This document shows, piece by piece, positions 39,224-47,584 of a stretch of DNA of 64,000 nt. A program made the translations under genes and the position numbers. The stretch lies in assembly GCA_965199975.1 (NCBI GenBank), contig OZ241340.1, positions 1,550,001-1,614,000 on the forward strand, written 5' to 3'. The DNA comes from JASLDZ01 sp965199975 (GTDB lineage Bacteria; Pseudomonadota; Alphaproteobacteria; Caulobacterales; Caulobacteraceae). The notes below the pieces were generated by a model, which was not told the DNA's origin, ran no database searches, and was given only the letters and a program-made list of their open reading frames with translations. Numbering within the stretch: position 1 is the first letter of the stretch; every line of letters begins with the position of its first letter.

Positions 39224-39793
39224 ATGGGACCTGTTCTGAACGCTCTGGTGATGGTAGCGGCGCTCGCCCTCGCGCCACCGCGGACCGCCGATGCGTCGCC
39301 TACGCCTCCCGGCGAGACGCCGGTGGCCTCCTACACCCAGTCCAACCCCAATGCGGGCGCGACGCCGGTGGCGGGAACGGCCACCTTCAACGCCTTCCAC
39401 GGCTTGCCCGGGGTGACGCGGATCGCCTCGAGCCTGGTGGACCGCGTGGTCGTCGATCCGCGCATCAAGGACATCTTCGCCGCCGCCGACCGGGTGCGCC
39501 TCAAGCGCACCCTCGCCGAGCAGTTCTGCTACCTCCTGAACGGCGGCTGCACCTACACCGGCCGCGACATGGCGACCGCTCACAAGGGGCAGGGCCTGCA
39601 GACCTCCGACTTCAACGCCCTGGTCGAGGACCTGCAGATCGCCATGGACGCCGAACATGTGCCTTTCCGTGCGCAGAACGTGCTCCTGGCCAAGCTCGCG
39701 CCGATGGAGCGCGTGGTGGTCGAGCGCAAGTCGCCCGCGGTGCTCAAGGCGTGGCGCCGCCGCCTGAACGCCCTGCGCGCCGGCGGCGCGTGA
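39224..39793 (+). CDS. Exported group 1 truncated haemoglobin
   Basis: 189 aa. It has a signal peptide (GPVLNALVMVAALALAPPRTADA), a ~30-residue linker and a truncated-globin fold: FNAFHGLPGVTRIASSLVDRVV, DPRIKDIFAAADRVRLKRTLAEQFCYLLNG, and GRDMATAHKGQGL, in which His120 is the proximal haem ligand. FNALVEDLQIAM and a C-terminal helix follow. Most truncated haemoglobins are cytoplasmic; a signal peptide makes this one periplasmic. Cys102 and Cys109 could form a disulfide. It starts 15 bp after the DUF3034 gene and its stop shares a base with the next frame. Likely ligands are O2 or NO; the role is unknown. Confidence 0.88.
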   Translation: MGPVLNALVMVAALALAPPRTADASPTPPGETPVASYTQSNPNAGATPVAGTATFNAFHGLPGVTRIASSLVDRVVVDPRIKDIFAAADRVRLKRTLAEQFCYLLNGGCTYTGRDMATAHKGQGLQTSDFNALVEDLQIAMDAEHVPFRAQNVLLAKLAPMERVVVERKSPAVLKAWRRRLNALRAGGA

Positions 39794-39828
39794 TGCGCGC
39801 CCCCGCACCCCGATCCGAGAGGCCTGCG

Positions 39829-40473
39829 ATGATCGCCTGCACACGCGTCGCCATGTGCGCGGCCGCCGCCCTCGCCCTGACTGTGACGGCGGCTGCGACG
39901 GCGGCGCGTGCGGGTGACCTGTCGGTCACCGTGCGCGACCTGCGGGGTGCAGGCGTCGCCGATGCTGTGGTCACCGTCCAATACCCAGGCGGCAAGGCGC
40001 CGGCGCACTATGCGCAGCCGCTGCGCATGTCCCAGCGCAATCTCATGTTCGAGCCGTTTGTCCTGGCCGTGCCCGTCGGCGCATCGGTGGGGTTCGCCAA
40101 CCAGGACACGGTGCGCCACCAGATCTACTCTTTCTCGCCGGCCAAGAAGTTCGAGCTCAAGCTGTTCGGCAAGGATCAGACGCACGCCGTACGCTTCGAC
40201 AAGGCGGGCGTGGTGGCGCTGGGCTGCAACATTCACGACAACATGATCGCCTTCATCAAGGTGCTCGACGCGCCGGTCGCTGCGGTGACCGACGGCTCGG
40301 GCCATGTCGACCTGCACGGCCTGCCCGCAGGCGCGGTCACGGTGAAGGTGTGGCAGCCCTACCTGCGCGCCCCGGCCAACGAGCTTCAGGCGCAGGTGGT
40401 GATCCCCGAGACGGGAACGGTGGTGCGCGGCTTCTCCGCGGTGGTGACGCCCCCGCCGAAAGGCGCGATGTGA
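39829..40473 (+). CDS. Exported cupredoxin-like protein ('methylamine utilization protein' type)
   Basis: 214 aa. A signal peptide (MIACTRVAMCAAAALALTV...ARA) precedes a cupredoxin fold (GDLSVTVRDLRGAGVADAVVTV, VPVGASVGFANQDTVRHQIYSFS). Type-1 copper ligands are in place: His97, then Cys133, His136 and Met139 in GCNIHDNMIAF. A C-terminal carboxypeptidase-regulatory-like stretch (GHVDLHGLPAGAVTVKVWQP) is also family-typical. The name comes from resemblance to Mau-cluster proteins; there is no methylamine dehydrogenase here. ATG at 39829 with GAGAGG upstream is preferred; ATG at 39793, overlapping the globin stop, is possible. It overlaps the EAL gene by 4 bp. Confidence 0.85.
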   Translation: MIACTRVAMCAAAALALTVTAAATAARAGDLSVTVRDLRGAGVADAVVTVQYPGGKAPAHYAQPLRMSQRNLMFEPFVLAVPVGASVGFANQDTVRHQIYSFSPAKKFELKLFGKDQTHAVRFDKAGVVALGCNIHDNMIAFIKVLDAPVAAVTDGSGHVDLHGLPAGAVTVKVWQPYLRAPANELQAQVVIPETGTVVRGFSAVVTPPPKGAM

Positions 40474-42767
40474 GGCTTCTCGATCGCCTCCAGATCCGGC
40501 TGACGGTCCTCTACGCCGCCCTCTTCGGCGCGGTCATGGTGGCGTCGTGCGCGCTGACTTGGGCCAGCGTCACCGCGCAGGCGCGGCGCACCGTTGAGAC
40601 CAACCTCGTAGCCAGCGGCGGCGTGTTCGACCGGTTGTGGCAGGACCGCGCCGATCGCATCCGCAGTGGAGCGGAAGTGCTGGCCAAGGACTTCGGCTTC
40701 CGCGCCGCCCTGGCCTCGCGCGACGGCCCGACCATCGCATCGGCCGTCGACAATCTGCGTGCGCGCCTGCATCTGGACGTGGCGTTCGCGCTGGACGCGG
40801 ATGGGCGACCGCTGTCGGCCGGCGCGCCGCCCATCGCCAGGACGCTCGGCGCCACCCTGGTGCGGACGGGCGAGGCGCAGGGTGTCGTTTCCACGCAGCG
40901 CGGCCCGGTCGAGGTGGTCTCGGCGCCCGTCTACGCGCCGCAGCTACAGGGCTGGCTCGTGTTCGGCGTTCGGCTCGACGCGGCCCAGATGCGCAGTCTC
41001 ACCAAACTGTCGGCGATCCCGCTTTCGGCCGACGTCATCTCGGGCGATCACGGCGTCTGGCGCAGTGCGGCGTCTCACCTGGTGGCGGCGCAGGGGGGGC
41101 CGAGCCTCGGCTACCTGCAGGGCGCCCAAGGGCGCGAACTCGCGCTCATCCGCCCGCTGGCCACGCCGAAGGGTTTTGACCAGGCGGCGCTCCTGCTGCA
41201 CTTTTCGGAGGCCGAGGCGATGGCGCCGTACCGCGCCCTGCTGTGGACCCTGTCGCTGGTGGCCGTCTTCGGCATGATGCTGGTGGTGTGGGGCAGCTGG
41301 GCGCTGGCGCGATCGATCACCCGGCCGATCGCCGGCCTGGCGCAGGCGGCGAGCCGCATCCGCGATGGCGAGGTCGTCCACGTTCCGGTGGCGGGTGGGG
41401 GCGAGGTCGGCGCCTTGGCGGGCGGCTTCAACGCCATGGTCGACGCGGTGACCGAGCGCGAGGCGCAGATCCGCCACTTCGCCCTGACCGACGGAGAGAC
41501 CGGCCTCGCCAATCGCCGCGCCTTCGAGGAGGTCATCCTCGAGATGGAGGCCTCGGGAGGGGAGGGCCGTCTCGTCGTCGCCGCCTTCGGGGTGCACCAG
41601 TTCGCCCGCATGCGCGGGGTGCTGGGCTACGAACTGGCCGCCGAGCTGCTCGCTAGTCTCGGCAAGCGCTTGGCCGCCCTGCAGCCGACCTGGTCGCTCG
41701 CGCGGACCGCCAGCGACACGCTCAGCGTCGGCTTCCGCGCCATGATGGGCGGCGTCGCCCTGTCCGAGGTCGAGGCGGTGCGCCGCGTGCTCGAGGCGGC
41801 GGTGCCCGCCGGCGAGCACCTGATCGACGTGCGCATCGCCACCGGTCTGAGCGCCGGCCTGGCCTCGCACCTCATCCGCGACGCCGAACTGGCGCTCGAT
41901 GCGGCGCGCCAGCAGGGTCTGCCCAGCGCGCGCTTCGATCCGGCCGCACGGGGCAGGGCGGCCGAGAGCCTCGGGCTCATGCCCGAGCTGCGCCGCGCCA
42001 TCGCCGCGGACGCCTTGTCGCTGGCCCACCAGCCCAAGTGGGATGTGCGCCAGGGCGTGGTCACCGGCGTCGAGAGCCTGGTGCGCTGGACCCATCCCGT
42101 CCGCGGTCCCATCCGGCCGGACGCCTTCATCGGCCCGGCCGAGGACACTGGCGACATCCGCGCGCTGACCGACTGGGTGGTGATGCGCGCCCTGCAGGAG
42201 CAGGCCGACCTGGCGCGCGCCGGGCGAAGGCTCTGCTTCTCGCTGAACCTCTCCGGACGTCTGGTCGGCGACGCCGCCTACACGCGCTGGCTGCTCGAGA
42301 CGCTGAGCAGGGCCGTCGGGAAGATCTGCCTCGAGATCACCGAGACGGCGGTGATCGGCAATCCCGAGGCCGCCATGGCCACCTTCCGCGCCTTCAGCGA
42401 GGCCGGCGTCGGCGTCTCCATCGACGACTACGGCTCGGGCCTGTCGTCGCTCGCCTACCTGAAGCAGATCGCCGCCGACGAGCTGAAGCTCGACCGCAGC
42501 CTGGTCTGCGACGTCGCCAGGAGTTCGCGCGACGCCCTTCTCATCCGCTCCACCGTCGACCTGGCGCACGGACTGGGCATGAAGGTCGTGGCCGAAGGTG
42601 TTGAGGACGATATCAGCATGGGGCTCCTGGCGAGCCTCGGCTGCGATCTCATCCAGGGCTATCATGTCGCCAAGCCCATGCCCCTCAAGGACCTGAGCCG
42701 CTTCCTGGCGAACGCGCCGATCGGGGGCTTTGTGCGCCCGCCCGTCGCGAACTCCACGCACGGATAG
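40470..42767 (+). CDS. Membrane c-di-GMP phosphodiesterase (sensor-HAMP-degenerate GGDEF-EAL)
   Basis: 765 aa. TM1 is at about 8-30 and a periplasmic Cache-like sensor spans about 30-250. TM2 (LLWTLSLVAVFGMMLVVWGSWAL) is followed by a HAMP segment and a degenerate GGDEF domain: TDGETGLANRRAFEE is intact, but the GGDEF site reads TASDTLS and cannot be catalytic. The EAL domain has VESLVRW (Glu kept, Ser for Ala), LEITET, SIDDYGSGLSSLAYLKQ, ELKLDRSLV and VVAEGVED, so the metal and catalytic residues are conserved. It probably hydrolyses c-di-GMP in response to a periplasmic signal. It is translated from a GTG overlapping the cupredoxin stop. Confidence 0.93.
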   Translation: MRLLDRLQIRLTVLYAALFGAVMVASCALTWASVTAQARRTVETNLVASGGVFDRLWQDRADRIRSGAEVLAKDFGFRAALASRDGPTIASAVDNLRARLHLDVAFALDADGRPLSAGAPPIARTLGATLVRTGEAQGVVSTQRGPVEVVSAPVYAPQLQGWLVFGVRLDAAQMRSLTKLSAIPLSADVISGDHGVWRSAASHLVAAQGGPSLGYLQGAQGRELALIRPLATPKGFDQAALLLHFSEAEAMAPYRALLWTLSLVAVFGMMLVVWGSWALARSITRPIAGLAQAASRIRDGEVVHVPVAGGGEVGALAGGFNAMVDAVTEREAQIRHFALTDGETGLANRRAFEEVILEMEASGGEGRLVVAAFGVHQFARMRGVLGYELAAELLASLGKRLAALQPTWSLARTASDTLSVGFRAMMGGVALSEVEAVRRVLEAAVPAGEHLIDVRIATGLSAGLASHLIRDAELALDAARQQGLPSARFDPAARGRAAESLGLMPELRRAIAADALSLAHQPKWDVRQGVVTGVESLVRWTHPVRGPIRPDAFIGPAEDTGDIRALTDWVVMRALQEQADLARAGRRLCFSLNLSGRLVGDAAYTRWLLETLSRAVGKICLEITETAVIGNPEAAMATFRAFSEAGVGVSIDDYGSGLSSLAYLKQIAADELKLDRSLVCDVARSSRDALLIRSTVDLAHGLGMKVVAEGVEDDISMGLLASLGCDLIQGYHVAKPMPLKDLSRFLANAPIGGFVRPPVANSTHG

Positions 42768-42850
42768 ACCGCCGGTCCTGCGCCAGCGGACGCGCCGCCT
42801 CGCCACACGATAGCCGATCGTGCGCAGGCGCATCTGGGCTATGAGGGCGT

Positions 42851-44104
42851 GTGAATCCGCCCGCCGCCGCCGACCTCTCGCCTGCCGAGCGCGTGCTGAT
42901 CGTCGGCGCAGGCCATGCGGGCGGCGCGGCCGCGATCGCCCTGCGCCAGGCCGGCTTCGCTGGCGGCGTCATCCTCGTCGGCGAGGAGGCGGTCGCGCCC
43001 TACCAGCGGCCGCCGCTGTCGAAGGGCTGGCTGAAGGGCGAGGCCGACGGCGACAGTCTGCTGCTGAAGCCGCTCGACTGGTATGGTCGCAACGACGTCG
43101 ACCTGCGTCTCGGCGCGCGGGTCGGCGCGATCGACCTCGCGACCGGCCGCGCGACCACGGTCAAGGGCCAGGCCATCGGCTTCGATCGCCTGATCCTGGC
43201 CACCGGTGCCCGGGCCCGCCGGCTGAGCATCCCTGGCGCCGATCTCTACGGCGTGCTCGCCTTGCGCGACGTGGCCGACGCGGAGGCGCTCAAGGCGATC
43301 CTGGCCCCCGGCCGCACCCTGGCCGTGATCGGCGGCGGCTATGTGGGGCTCGAGTGCGCGGCCAGCGCGCGCGCGCTGGGCGCCCAGGCCGTCGTGCTGG
43401 AGCGCGCGTTGCGGATCCTGGCGCGGGTGGCCTGCGAGGAGCTCTCAGACTTCTTCACCGCCCAGCACCGCGCCCACGGGGTGCGCTTCGAGCTCGGCGC
43501 CGACATCGTCTCGCTGGAGGGTGCGGAAGGTCACGTCACCGGCGTGCGGCTGGCCGACGGCCGCACAATCGCCTGCGACGCCGTTCTCGTGGGCGTGGGC
43601 GCACAGCCCAATGTCGAGCTGGCGCAGGCTGCTGGCCTGGCTTGCGACGATGGGGTGGTCGTCGACCTGCACGCTCGCACCAGCGACCCGCGTGTCTTCG
43701 CGATCGGCGACGTCACGCGCCGGCTCCTGCCGCAGTACGGTCGGTCGCATCGGTTGGAGAGCGTGCCCAACGCGCTTGAGCAGGCCCGACAGGTGGTCGC
43801 CGCCCTCACGGGCGCACCGCCCCCGCCGGTCGAGACGCCGTGGTTCTGGTCGGACCAATACAATTTGAAGCTGCAGATCGCCGGCCTGCCGCTGGACTGC
43901 GATGCGCGTGTGATCCGTGGCGACCCGGGCGCTGCGCGTTTCTCGGTCTTCCACCTGCATCGCGGCGCGGTGCGCGCGGTCGAGGCGGTGAACACGCCGG
44001 GCGACTTCATGGCCGCCCGCAAGCTCATCGCCGCCGAGACGCCCGTCGACGCGCACGCGCTGGCCGATCCCGCCGTGGCGCTGAAGACGCTCATCGCCGG
44101 CTAG
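42851..44104 (+). CDS. NAD(P)H-dependent ferredoxin/rubredoxin reductase-like flavoprotein
   Basis: 417 aa, class-I pyridine-nucleotide oxidoreductase. The FAD fold is VLIVGAGHAGGAAAIALRQ, followed by YQRPPLSKGWLKG. ILATGARARRL marks the start of the NAD domain, TLAVIGGGYVGLECAASARALG is the NAD dinucleotide loop, and VFAIGDVTRR is the second FAD motif. ESVPNALEQARQVVAAL and FWSDQYNLKLQIAGL are typical of reductases for aromatic-ring dioxygenases and P450s. No partner ferredoxin, P450 or oxygenase is adjacent. The start is GTG. It ends 14 bp before a tRNA gene on the other strand. Confidence 0.9.
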   Translation: MNPPAAADLSPAERVLIVGAGHAGGAAAIALRQAGFAGGVILVGEEAVAPYQRPPLSKGWLKGEADGDSLLLKPLDWYGRNDVDLRLGARVGAIDLATGRATTVKGQAIGFDRLILATGARARRLSIPGADLYGVLALRDVADAEALKAILAPGRTLAVIGGGYVGLECAASARALGAQAVVLERALRILARVACEELSDFFTAQHRAHGVRFELGADIVSLEGAEGHVTGVRLADGRTIACDAVLVGVGAQPNVELAQAAGLACDDGVVVDLHARTSDPRVFAIGDVTRRLLPQYGRSHRLESVPNALEQARQVVAALTGAPPPPVETPWFWSDQYNLKLQIAGLPLDCDARVIRGDPGAARFSVFHLHRGAVRAVEAVNTPGDFMAARKLIAAETPVDAHALADPAVALKTLIAG

Positions 44105-44118
44105 CCGCATGGCGTGCG

Positions 44119-44201
44119 TGCGGACGGCGGGACTCGAACCCGCACGACCTGGGGTCAGCGGCTTTTAAGGCCGATGCGTCTACCTGTTCCGCCACGTCCG
44201 C
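44119..44201 (-). tRNA. tRNA-Leu (anticodon UAA), CCA not encoded
   Basis: On the minus strand the acceptor GCGGACG pairs with CGTCCGC. The D-loop is AACAGGTAGA, the anticodon loop CTTAAAA gives UAA, the long variable arm is of class II type, and the T-arm is GGGTTCGAGTCCC. The base after the acceptor is A followed by CGC, so CCA must be added enzymatically, unlike the tRNA-Leu(GAG) at 14 kb. It decodes UUA/UUG. Confidence 0.96.
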
Positions 44202-44235
44202 GCGGGCGCGAGCCTAGCGGCGGACGCGGCGCGGG

Positions 44236-44775
44236 TCACGCCACGCGGCGCGTATTGTCCACCACCAGCCGCAGTTGCGGGGGTGCTATGATCATCTGGC
44301 GCTCGGTCTGCGCCAGTCGTAGCGCCGAAACCGTCCCGCCCTCCAGCCGCGCGACAAGCGAGACGGGCTGGTGCAGGCCGATGATGCGGTCGGGCGCGCC
44401 CGTGGGGCCGGTGAGAGGGGCGAGCGTCGCCTCGAGCTGCAGCCAGCGCTGCGCGTCACGCTGCGCCATGGCATGCAGCGTCACCGGCTCCGCATCGGCC
44501 ACCGCGCGCTCGAGGGCGCGCAGGGCGCCGGCGCAGGAGAGGCCGTCCCACAGCTCGGCGAAATCGACGCCGCGCAGTTCGTGCCCATGGAGGTCGCAGA
44601 GAAACCCGCCAGCGAGACGAAAGCGCCAACGGCCAGCCTCGCGACCCAACACGAACACCTGCGGCAGGAGCGTTCCAAAGGCTGCGGCGGTCATCTGCGG
44701 GCGGGCGGGCAGCCGCGCGGCGCCGCGCTGACGGCGCCATTCGTCGATGAGGAGGCGGGTGTTGACGTGGGTCAT
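44236..44775 (-). CDS. PAS-domain protein (PAS_5 type, single domain)
   Basis: 179 aa with no effector domain. RLPARPQMTAAAFGTLLPQVFVLGREAGRWRFRLAGGFLCDLHGHELRGVDFAELW matches the single-PAS proteins widespread in Caulobacterales and Rhodospirillales, where RxRxAGt and GxxLRG-type motifs recur. QRWLQLEATLAPL and PDRIIGLHQP complete the fold. Ligand and output are unknown; in Caulobacter such MopJ-like single PAS proteins influence cell-cycle kinases. ATG at 44775 was taken as start; an in-frame TTG 30 bases upstream is weaker. Confidence 0.75.
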   Translation of the reverse strand: MTHVNTRLLIDEWRRQRGAARLPARPQMTAAAFGTLLPQVFVLGREAGRWRFRLAGGFLCDLHGHELRGVDFAELWDGLSCAGALRALERAVADAEPVTLHAMAQRDAQRWLQLEATLAPLTGPTGAPDRIIGLHQPVSLVARLEGGTVSALRLAQTERQMIIAPPQLRLVVDNTRRVA

Positions 44776-44859
44776 CTCGGGTCGATTTTGCGAAGGGTCC
44801 CGCAAGTCCCGCAGGAACGGCGCCGTGGCGCGCGTCGAACCGCATGGCTCGCACCGCCA

Positions 44860-44893
44860 GCCAACCCTGGCGCCGAACCGCGCCAGGGTTGGC
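44860..44893 (-). terminator. Strong hairpin downstream of the DUF5670 gene
   Basis: GCCAACCCTGGCGC and GCGCCAGGGTTGGC form a perfect 14-bp stem with a 6-nt loop, 33 bp after the stop of the small membrane-peptide gene. There is no T-tract on either strand, so it may be a Rho-assisted terminator or an mRNA 3'-end stabiliser. Confidence 0.55.
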
Positions 44894-44925
44894 CAGACCT
44901 CAACCCGTGGCCGATCGCTCCGCTG

Positions 44926-45075
44926 CTAGGAGCTTCTCATCCTCCTGAAGATCTGCACCACGATGGCGATCACAGCCAGGATCAGCAGCAAGTGTATAAA
45001 GGCGCCGGCGATGTGGAAGGTGAGGAAGCCCAGCACCCACAGCACGACCAGAACCGCGGCGATGGCATACAACAT
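44926..45075 (-). CDS. Small hydrophobic membrane peptide (DUF5670/lmo0937 type)
   Basis: 49 aa: MLYAIAAVLVVLWVLGFLTF, then HIAGAFIHLLLILAVIAIVVQ and a basic tail. Two hydrophobic helices separated by a short polar turn is the exact layout of the lmo0937-type peptides found in many bacteria and often induced in stress. The start is fixed by AGGAGA 6 bases before the ATG. Function is unknown. It lies between an MscS channel and a PAS protein, all on the minus strand but with gaps. Confidence 0.85.
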   Translation of the reverse strand: MLYAIAAVLVVLWVLGFLTFHIAGAFIHLLLILAVIAIVVQIFRRMRSS

Positions 45076-45141
45076 GGTCTTCTCCTGAGTTGCGGCGGGC
45101 CTGTCGGCCGCCAAGTAAAGGTGGTGTGTGGGTCGCCCCGG

Positions 45142-46134
45142 TCAGGCGATCCTGTCGTCGCCGTCGGCGGCAGGGCCGCCCGTCCTGGCGGCCTTGGCCA
45201 CGGCGCTGGCGAGGTTGCGCCTGGGCGGCGGCGAGTCTCCGGCGGGCCAGCCCTCGCGCTGCTTGGTGCGGTCGCCGTCGTTAGCGTCGGTCTGGTCGTG
45301 GAACAGCACCACCTGGGTGGGATAGGGCAGGTCGACCTGCGCCTCGGTCAGGGCCTTGCGCAGCGCAACGAGCACGCGGCTGGTGGTGTGCACCACCTCC
45401 GTGCGCACGGCCTTCGTCCACCACCGCGCACGCAGGCTGATGTTGAAGTCGGCCAGGGCGGTGACCACCACCTCGGGCGCAGGGTCCTGCAGCACGCCCT
45501 CGACGCCCTGCATCGCCTCGAGCATGGCGGCGGTGGCCTTGCCGATGTCGTCGCCGTAGCCGATCCCCACGTCGTACTGCGATCGGCGCGAGTCGTAGGC
45601 CGTATTGAGGATGAAGGACTTGGTGTAGATTTCGCCGTTCGGGATCAGCACCCGCCGCCCGTCGTAGGTCTTGAGCAGCGTGGCCCGCGTATCGATGCTC
45701 TGAACCGTGCCTTCGAAGCCTTCGAAGACGATTTGGTCGCCGACACGGAAGGGCTCGTTCAACAGTAGAAGGATCCCGGCGACGAAGTTCTGCAAGATGT
45801 CCTTGAAGGCGAAGCCGATGGCCACGCTGCCCAGGCCGAGCACGGAGATGACGTTGGCCGGCTTCACCGAGGGCGCGACCACCGCCACCGCCACCAAGAG
45901 GCCCAACAGCAGCAGCGCCCATTGGGCGAGGCGGCCCAGGACGAGCCCCACGTTGGCGTGCGTACGCGACGCGGTGGAGCGGCGGATCACCGCCTTCACG
46001 CCCTTGGCGACGAACCAGAAGATCACGAAGACGACGAGGCCGATCAGCAGCTTGGGCAGGGCCGCGAATGTGCCCGCAACCATGTCGTTGATCGTGCGCC
46101 ACATGGCGGAGAAGTCGGCGCTGAAGCTCTGCAT
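45142..46134 (-). CDS. Small-conductance mechanosensitive channel (MscS family)
   Basis: 330 aa. It has three transmembrane helices in the first 100 residues. TM3 carries the pore pattern (NVISVLGLGSVAIGFAFKDILQNFVAGILLLL) and is followed by FRVGDQIVFEGFEGTVQSIDTRATLLKTYDGRRVLIPNGEI, the hallmark of the MscS beta domain. A C-terminal alpha/beta domain ends in a charged, Pro-rich tail. It releases solutes on hypo-osmotic shock. It is a minimal MscS without extra N-terminal helices. No operon partner is evident. Confidence 0.93.
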   Translation of the reverse strand: MQSFSADFSAMWRTINDMVAGTFAALPKLLIGLVVFVIFWFVAKGVKAVIRRSTASRTHANVGLVLGRLAQWALLLLGLLVAVAVVAPSVKPANVISVLGLGSVAIGFAFKDILQNFVAGILLLLNEPFRVGDQIVFEGFEGTVQSIDTRATLLKTYDGRRVLIPNGEIYTKSFILNTAYDSRRSQYDVGIGYGDDIGKATAAMLEAMQGVEGVLQDPAPEVVVTALADFNISLRARWWTKAVRTEVVHTTSRVLVALRKALTEAQVDLPYPTQVVLFHDQTDANDGDRTKQREGWPAGDSPPPRRNLASAVAKAARTGGPAADGDDRIA

Positions 46135-46241
46135 GAGGTCTCTCGCCGGACGAACGCGGGCGTCGATCGCCGCGAGTGATGCGGCGATGAGGGATAGCCG
46201 GGCGGCGGCGGTATCCGCGCCCCCCGGCCTGGAACGACGGG

Positions 46242-46550
46242 CTAGTGGGCCGCGTGCTCGGCCGCGTCGCCGGCCTTGGCGGCCGCCTTGCCCGCCGTCA
46301 GCGCGGCCTGACCCGCGGCCTGCGCCTTGTCGGCGGCGATCTTGGCGGTGACCGTGCCCGGTTGAGCCGCGGCTGCTGCCTGCGCCTCGGCGGAAGCGTT
46401 GGCGGCGGTCGCGGCCGTCTGGTTGGCCGCCATTGACGCATCGGCCGCGTGCGAGGCGGCGGTGGCCTGCTGCTGCTGGGTGGAGGGCCCGCCGCAGCCG
46501 GCGAGGGCGAGCGTCGCGGCGGCGGCGACGGCGAAGGTGGTGCGGCGCAT
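46242..46550 (-). CDS. Alanine-rich lipoprotein
   Basis: 102 aa. MRRTTFAVAAAATLALAGCGG is a clear lipoprotein signal (lipobox LAGC). The mature part is a long Ala/Gln/Lys-rich, probably continuous helix (HAADASMAANQTAATAANA, AGQAALTAGKAAAKAGDAAEHAA), reminiscent of Lpp-like or coiled-coil lipoproteins. The start has AGGATC 4-9 bases upstream. The role is unknown; an envelope structural function is a guess. Confidence 0.7.
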   Translation of the reverse strand: MRRTTFAVAAAATLALAGCGGPSTQQQQATAASHAADASMAANQTAATAANASAEAQAAAAAQPGTVTAKIAADKAQAAGQAALTAGKAAAKAGDAAEHAAH

Positions 46551-46623
46551 GGGTGATCCTTTGTCGGGCATCATAGCTAAGCGAGGCCGTGAGATGTAGC
46601 GAGTCGCGACATGCGGTGGCGCC

Positions 46624-47517
46624 TCAGAGAAAATAAGGTTCGATGGCCGCGCGAGCGGCTTCTCCCAGGTCGGGTCGCCGGAGCGCCAGCGCCACGTTGG
46701 CGCGCAGCCAACCAACCTTGTCGCCGCAGTCATACGTCACGCCTTCGTATTCCAGGGCATGGAAGGGCTCGGACTGCATCAGGCGCGCCATGGCGTCGGT
46801 GAGCTGGATCTCGCCGCCGGCGCCCCTCTGGCGGGCCGAGAGCTCGGCGAAGATGGCGGGGTTCAGCACATAGCGGCCGGAGATGAACAGGTTGGAGGGC
46901 TCGGTCCCCGGCGCCGGCTTCTCCACCATGCCGGTCATGCGGCGCAGCCGGTCGCTCTCCTGGCCGCCGTCCAGCGCCACCACGCCGTAGTGGTGGGCCA
47001 TGCCTGGCGGGCAGGGCTCGACCACCACGATGTTCGACCCGCCAGTCTGTTCGTAGGCGGCGATGGCCTGGGCGGTGGCGCCGGGCTCGGCGTCCATGAT
47101 CATGTCGGGAAGCAGCACCGCGAAGGGCTCGTCGCCGATCACGTGGCGCGCGCACCATACGGCGTGGCCCAGGCCCAACGGCTCCATCTGGCGCACGTAG
47201 GAGATCTCGCCCTCCTGCGGCAGGTCGGCGGTGAGCTGGAGCAGAAGCTCCTTCTTGCCTTTCGCGCCGAGGCTGGCCTCCAACTCGGGCTGGCGGTCGA
47301 AGTAGTCCTCCATCGCAGTCTTGTTGCGTCCGGTGACCAGCACGAAGTGCTCGATGCCGGCCGCGCGCGCCTCGGCGATCACCCAGTGGATCAGCGGGCG
47401 GTCGACGACGGTCAGCATCTCCTTGGGCACGGTCTTGGCTGCGGGGAGCATGCGGGTGCCGAGACCGGCGACGGGCAGCACCGCCTTGCGGACGCGATGG
47501 GCGCTGGAAGCAGGCAT
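46624..47517 (-). CDS. galU: UTP-glucose-1-phosphate uridylyltransferase
   Basis: 297 aa. Makes UDP-glucose for polysaccharides. The nucleotidyltransferase loop is RKAVLPVAGLGTRMLPAAKTVPKEML, followed by VDRPLIHWVIAEA, QMEPLGLGHAVWCA, FAVLLPDMIMD and VEKPAPGTEPSNLFISGRYVL. TDAMARLM is also conserved. All fit bacterial GalU. The start MPASSAHRVRKAV was chosen to match family length. It lies 67 bp downstream of glmS on the same strand, so nucleotide-sugar supply genes are grouped (glmS, galU, and glmM divergent). Confidence 0.95.
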   Translation of the reverse strand: MPASSAHRVRKAVLPVAGLGTRMLPAAKTVPKEMLTVVDRPLIHWVIAEARAAGIEHFVLVTGRNKTAMEDYFDRQPELEASLGAKGKKELLLQLTADLPQEGEISYVRQMEPLGLGHAVWCARHVIGDEPFAVLLPDMIMDAEPGATAQAIAAYEQTGGSNIVVVEPCPPGMAHHYGVVALDGGQESDRLRRMTGMVEKPAPGTEPSNLFISGRYVLNPAIFAELSARQRGAGGEIQLTDAMARLMQSEPFHALEYEGVTYDCGDKVGWLRANVALALRRPDLGEAARAAIEPYFL

Positions 47518-47584
47518 TCGAAAGCGCGAGTCCTCAGGCGCGGGAACGCCGCGGGCGTGACGCTGCATAGAGCAGCCGCCGCGG

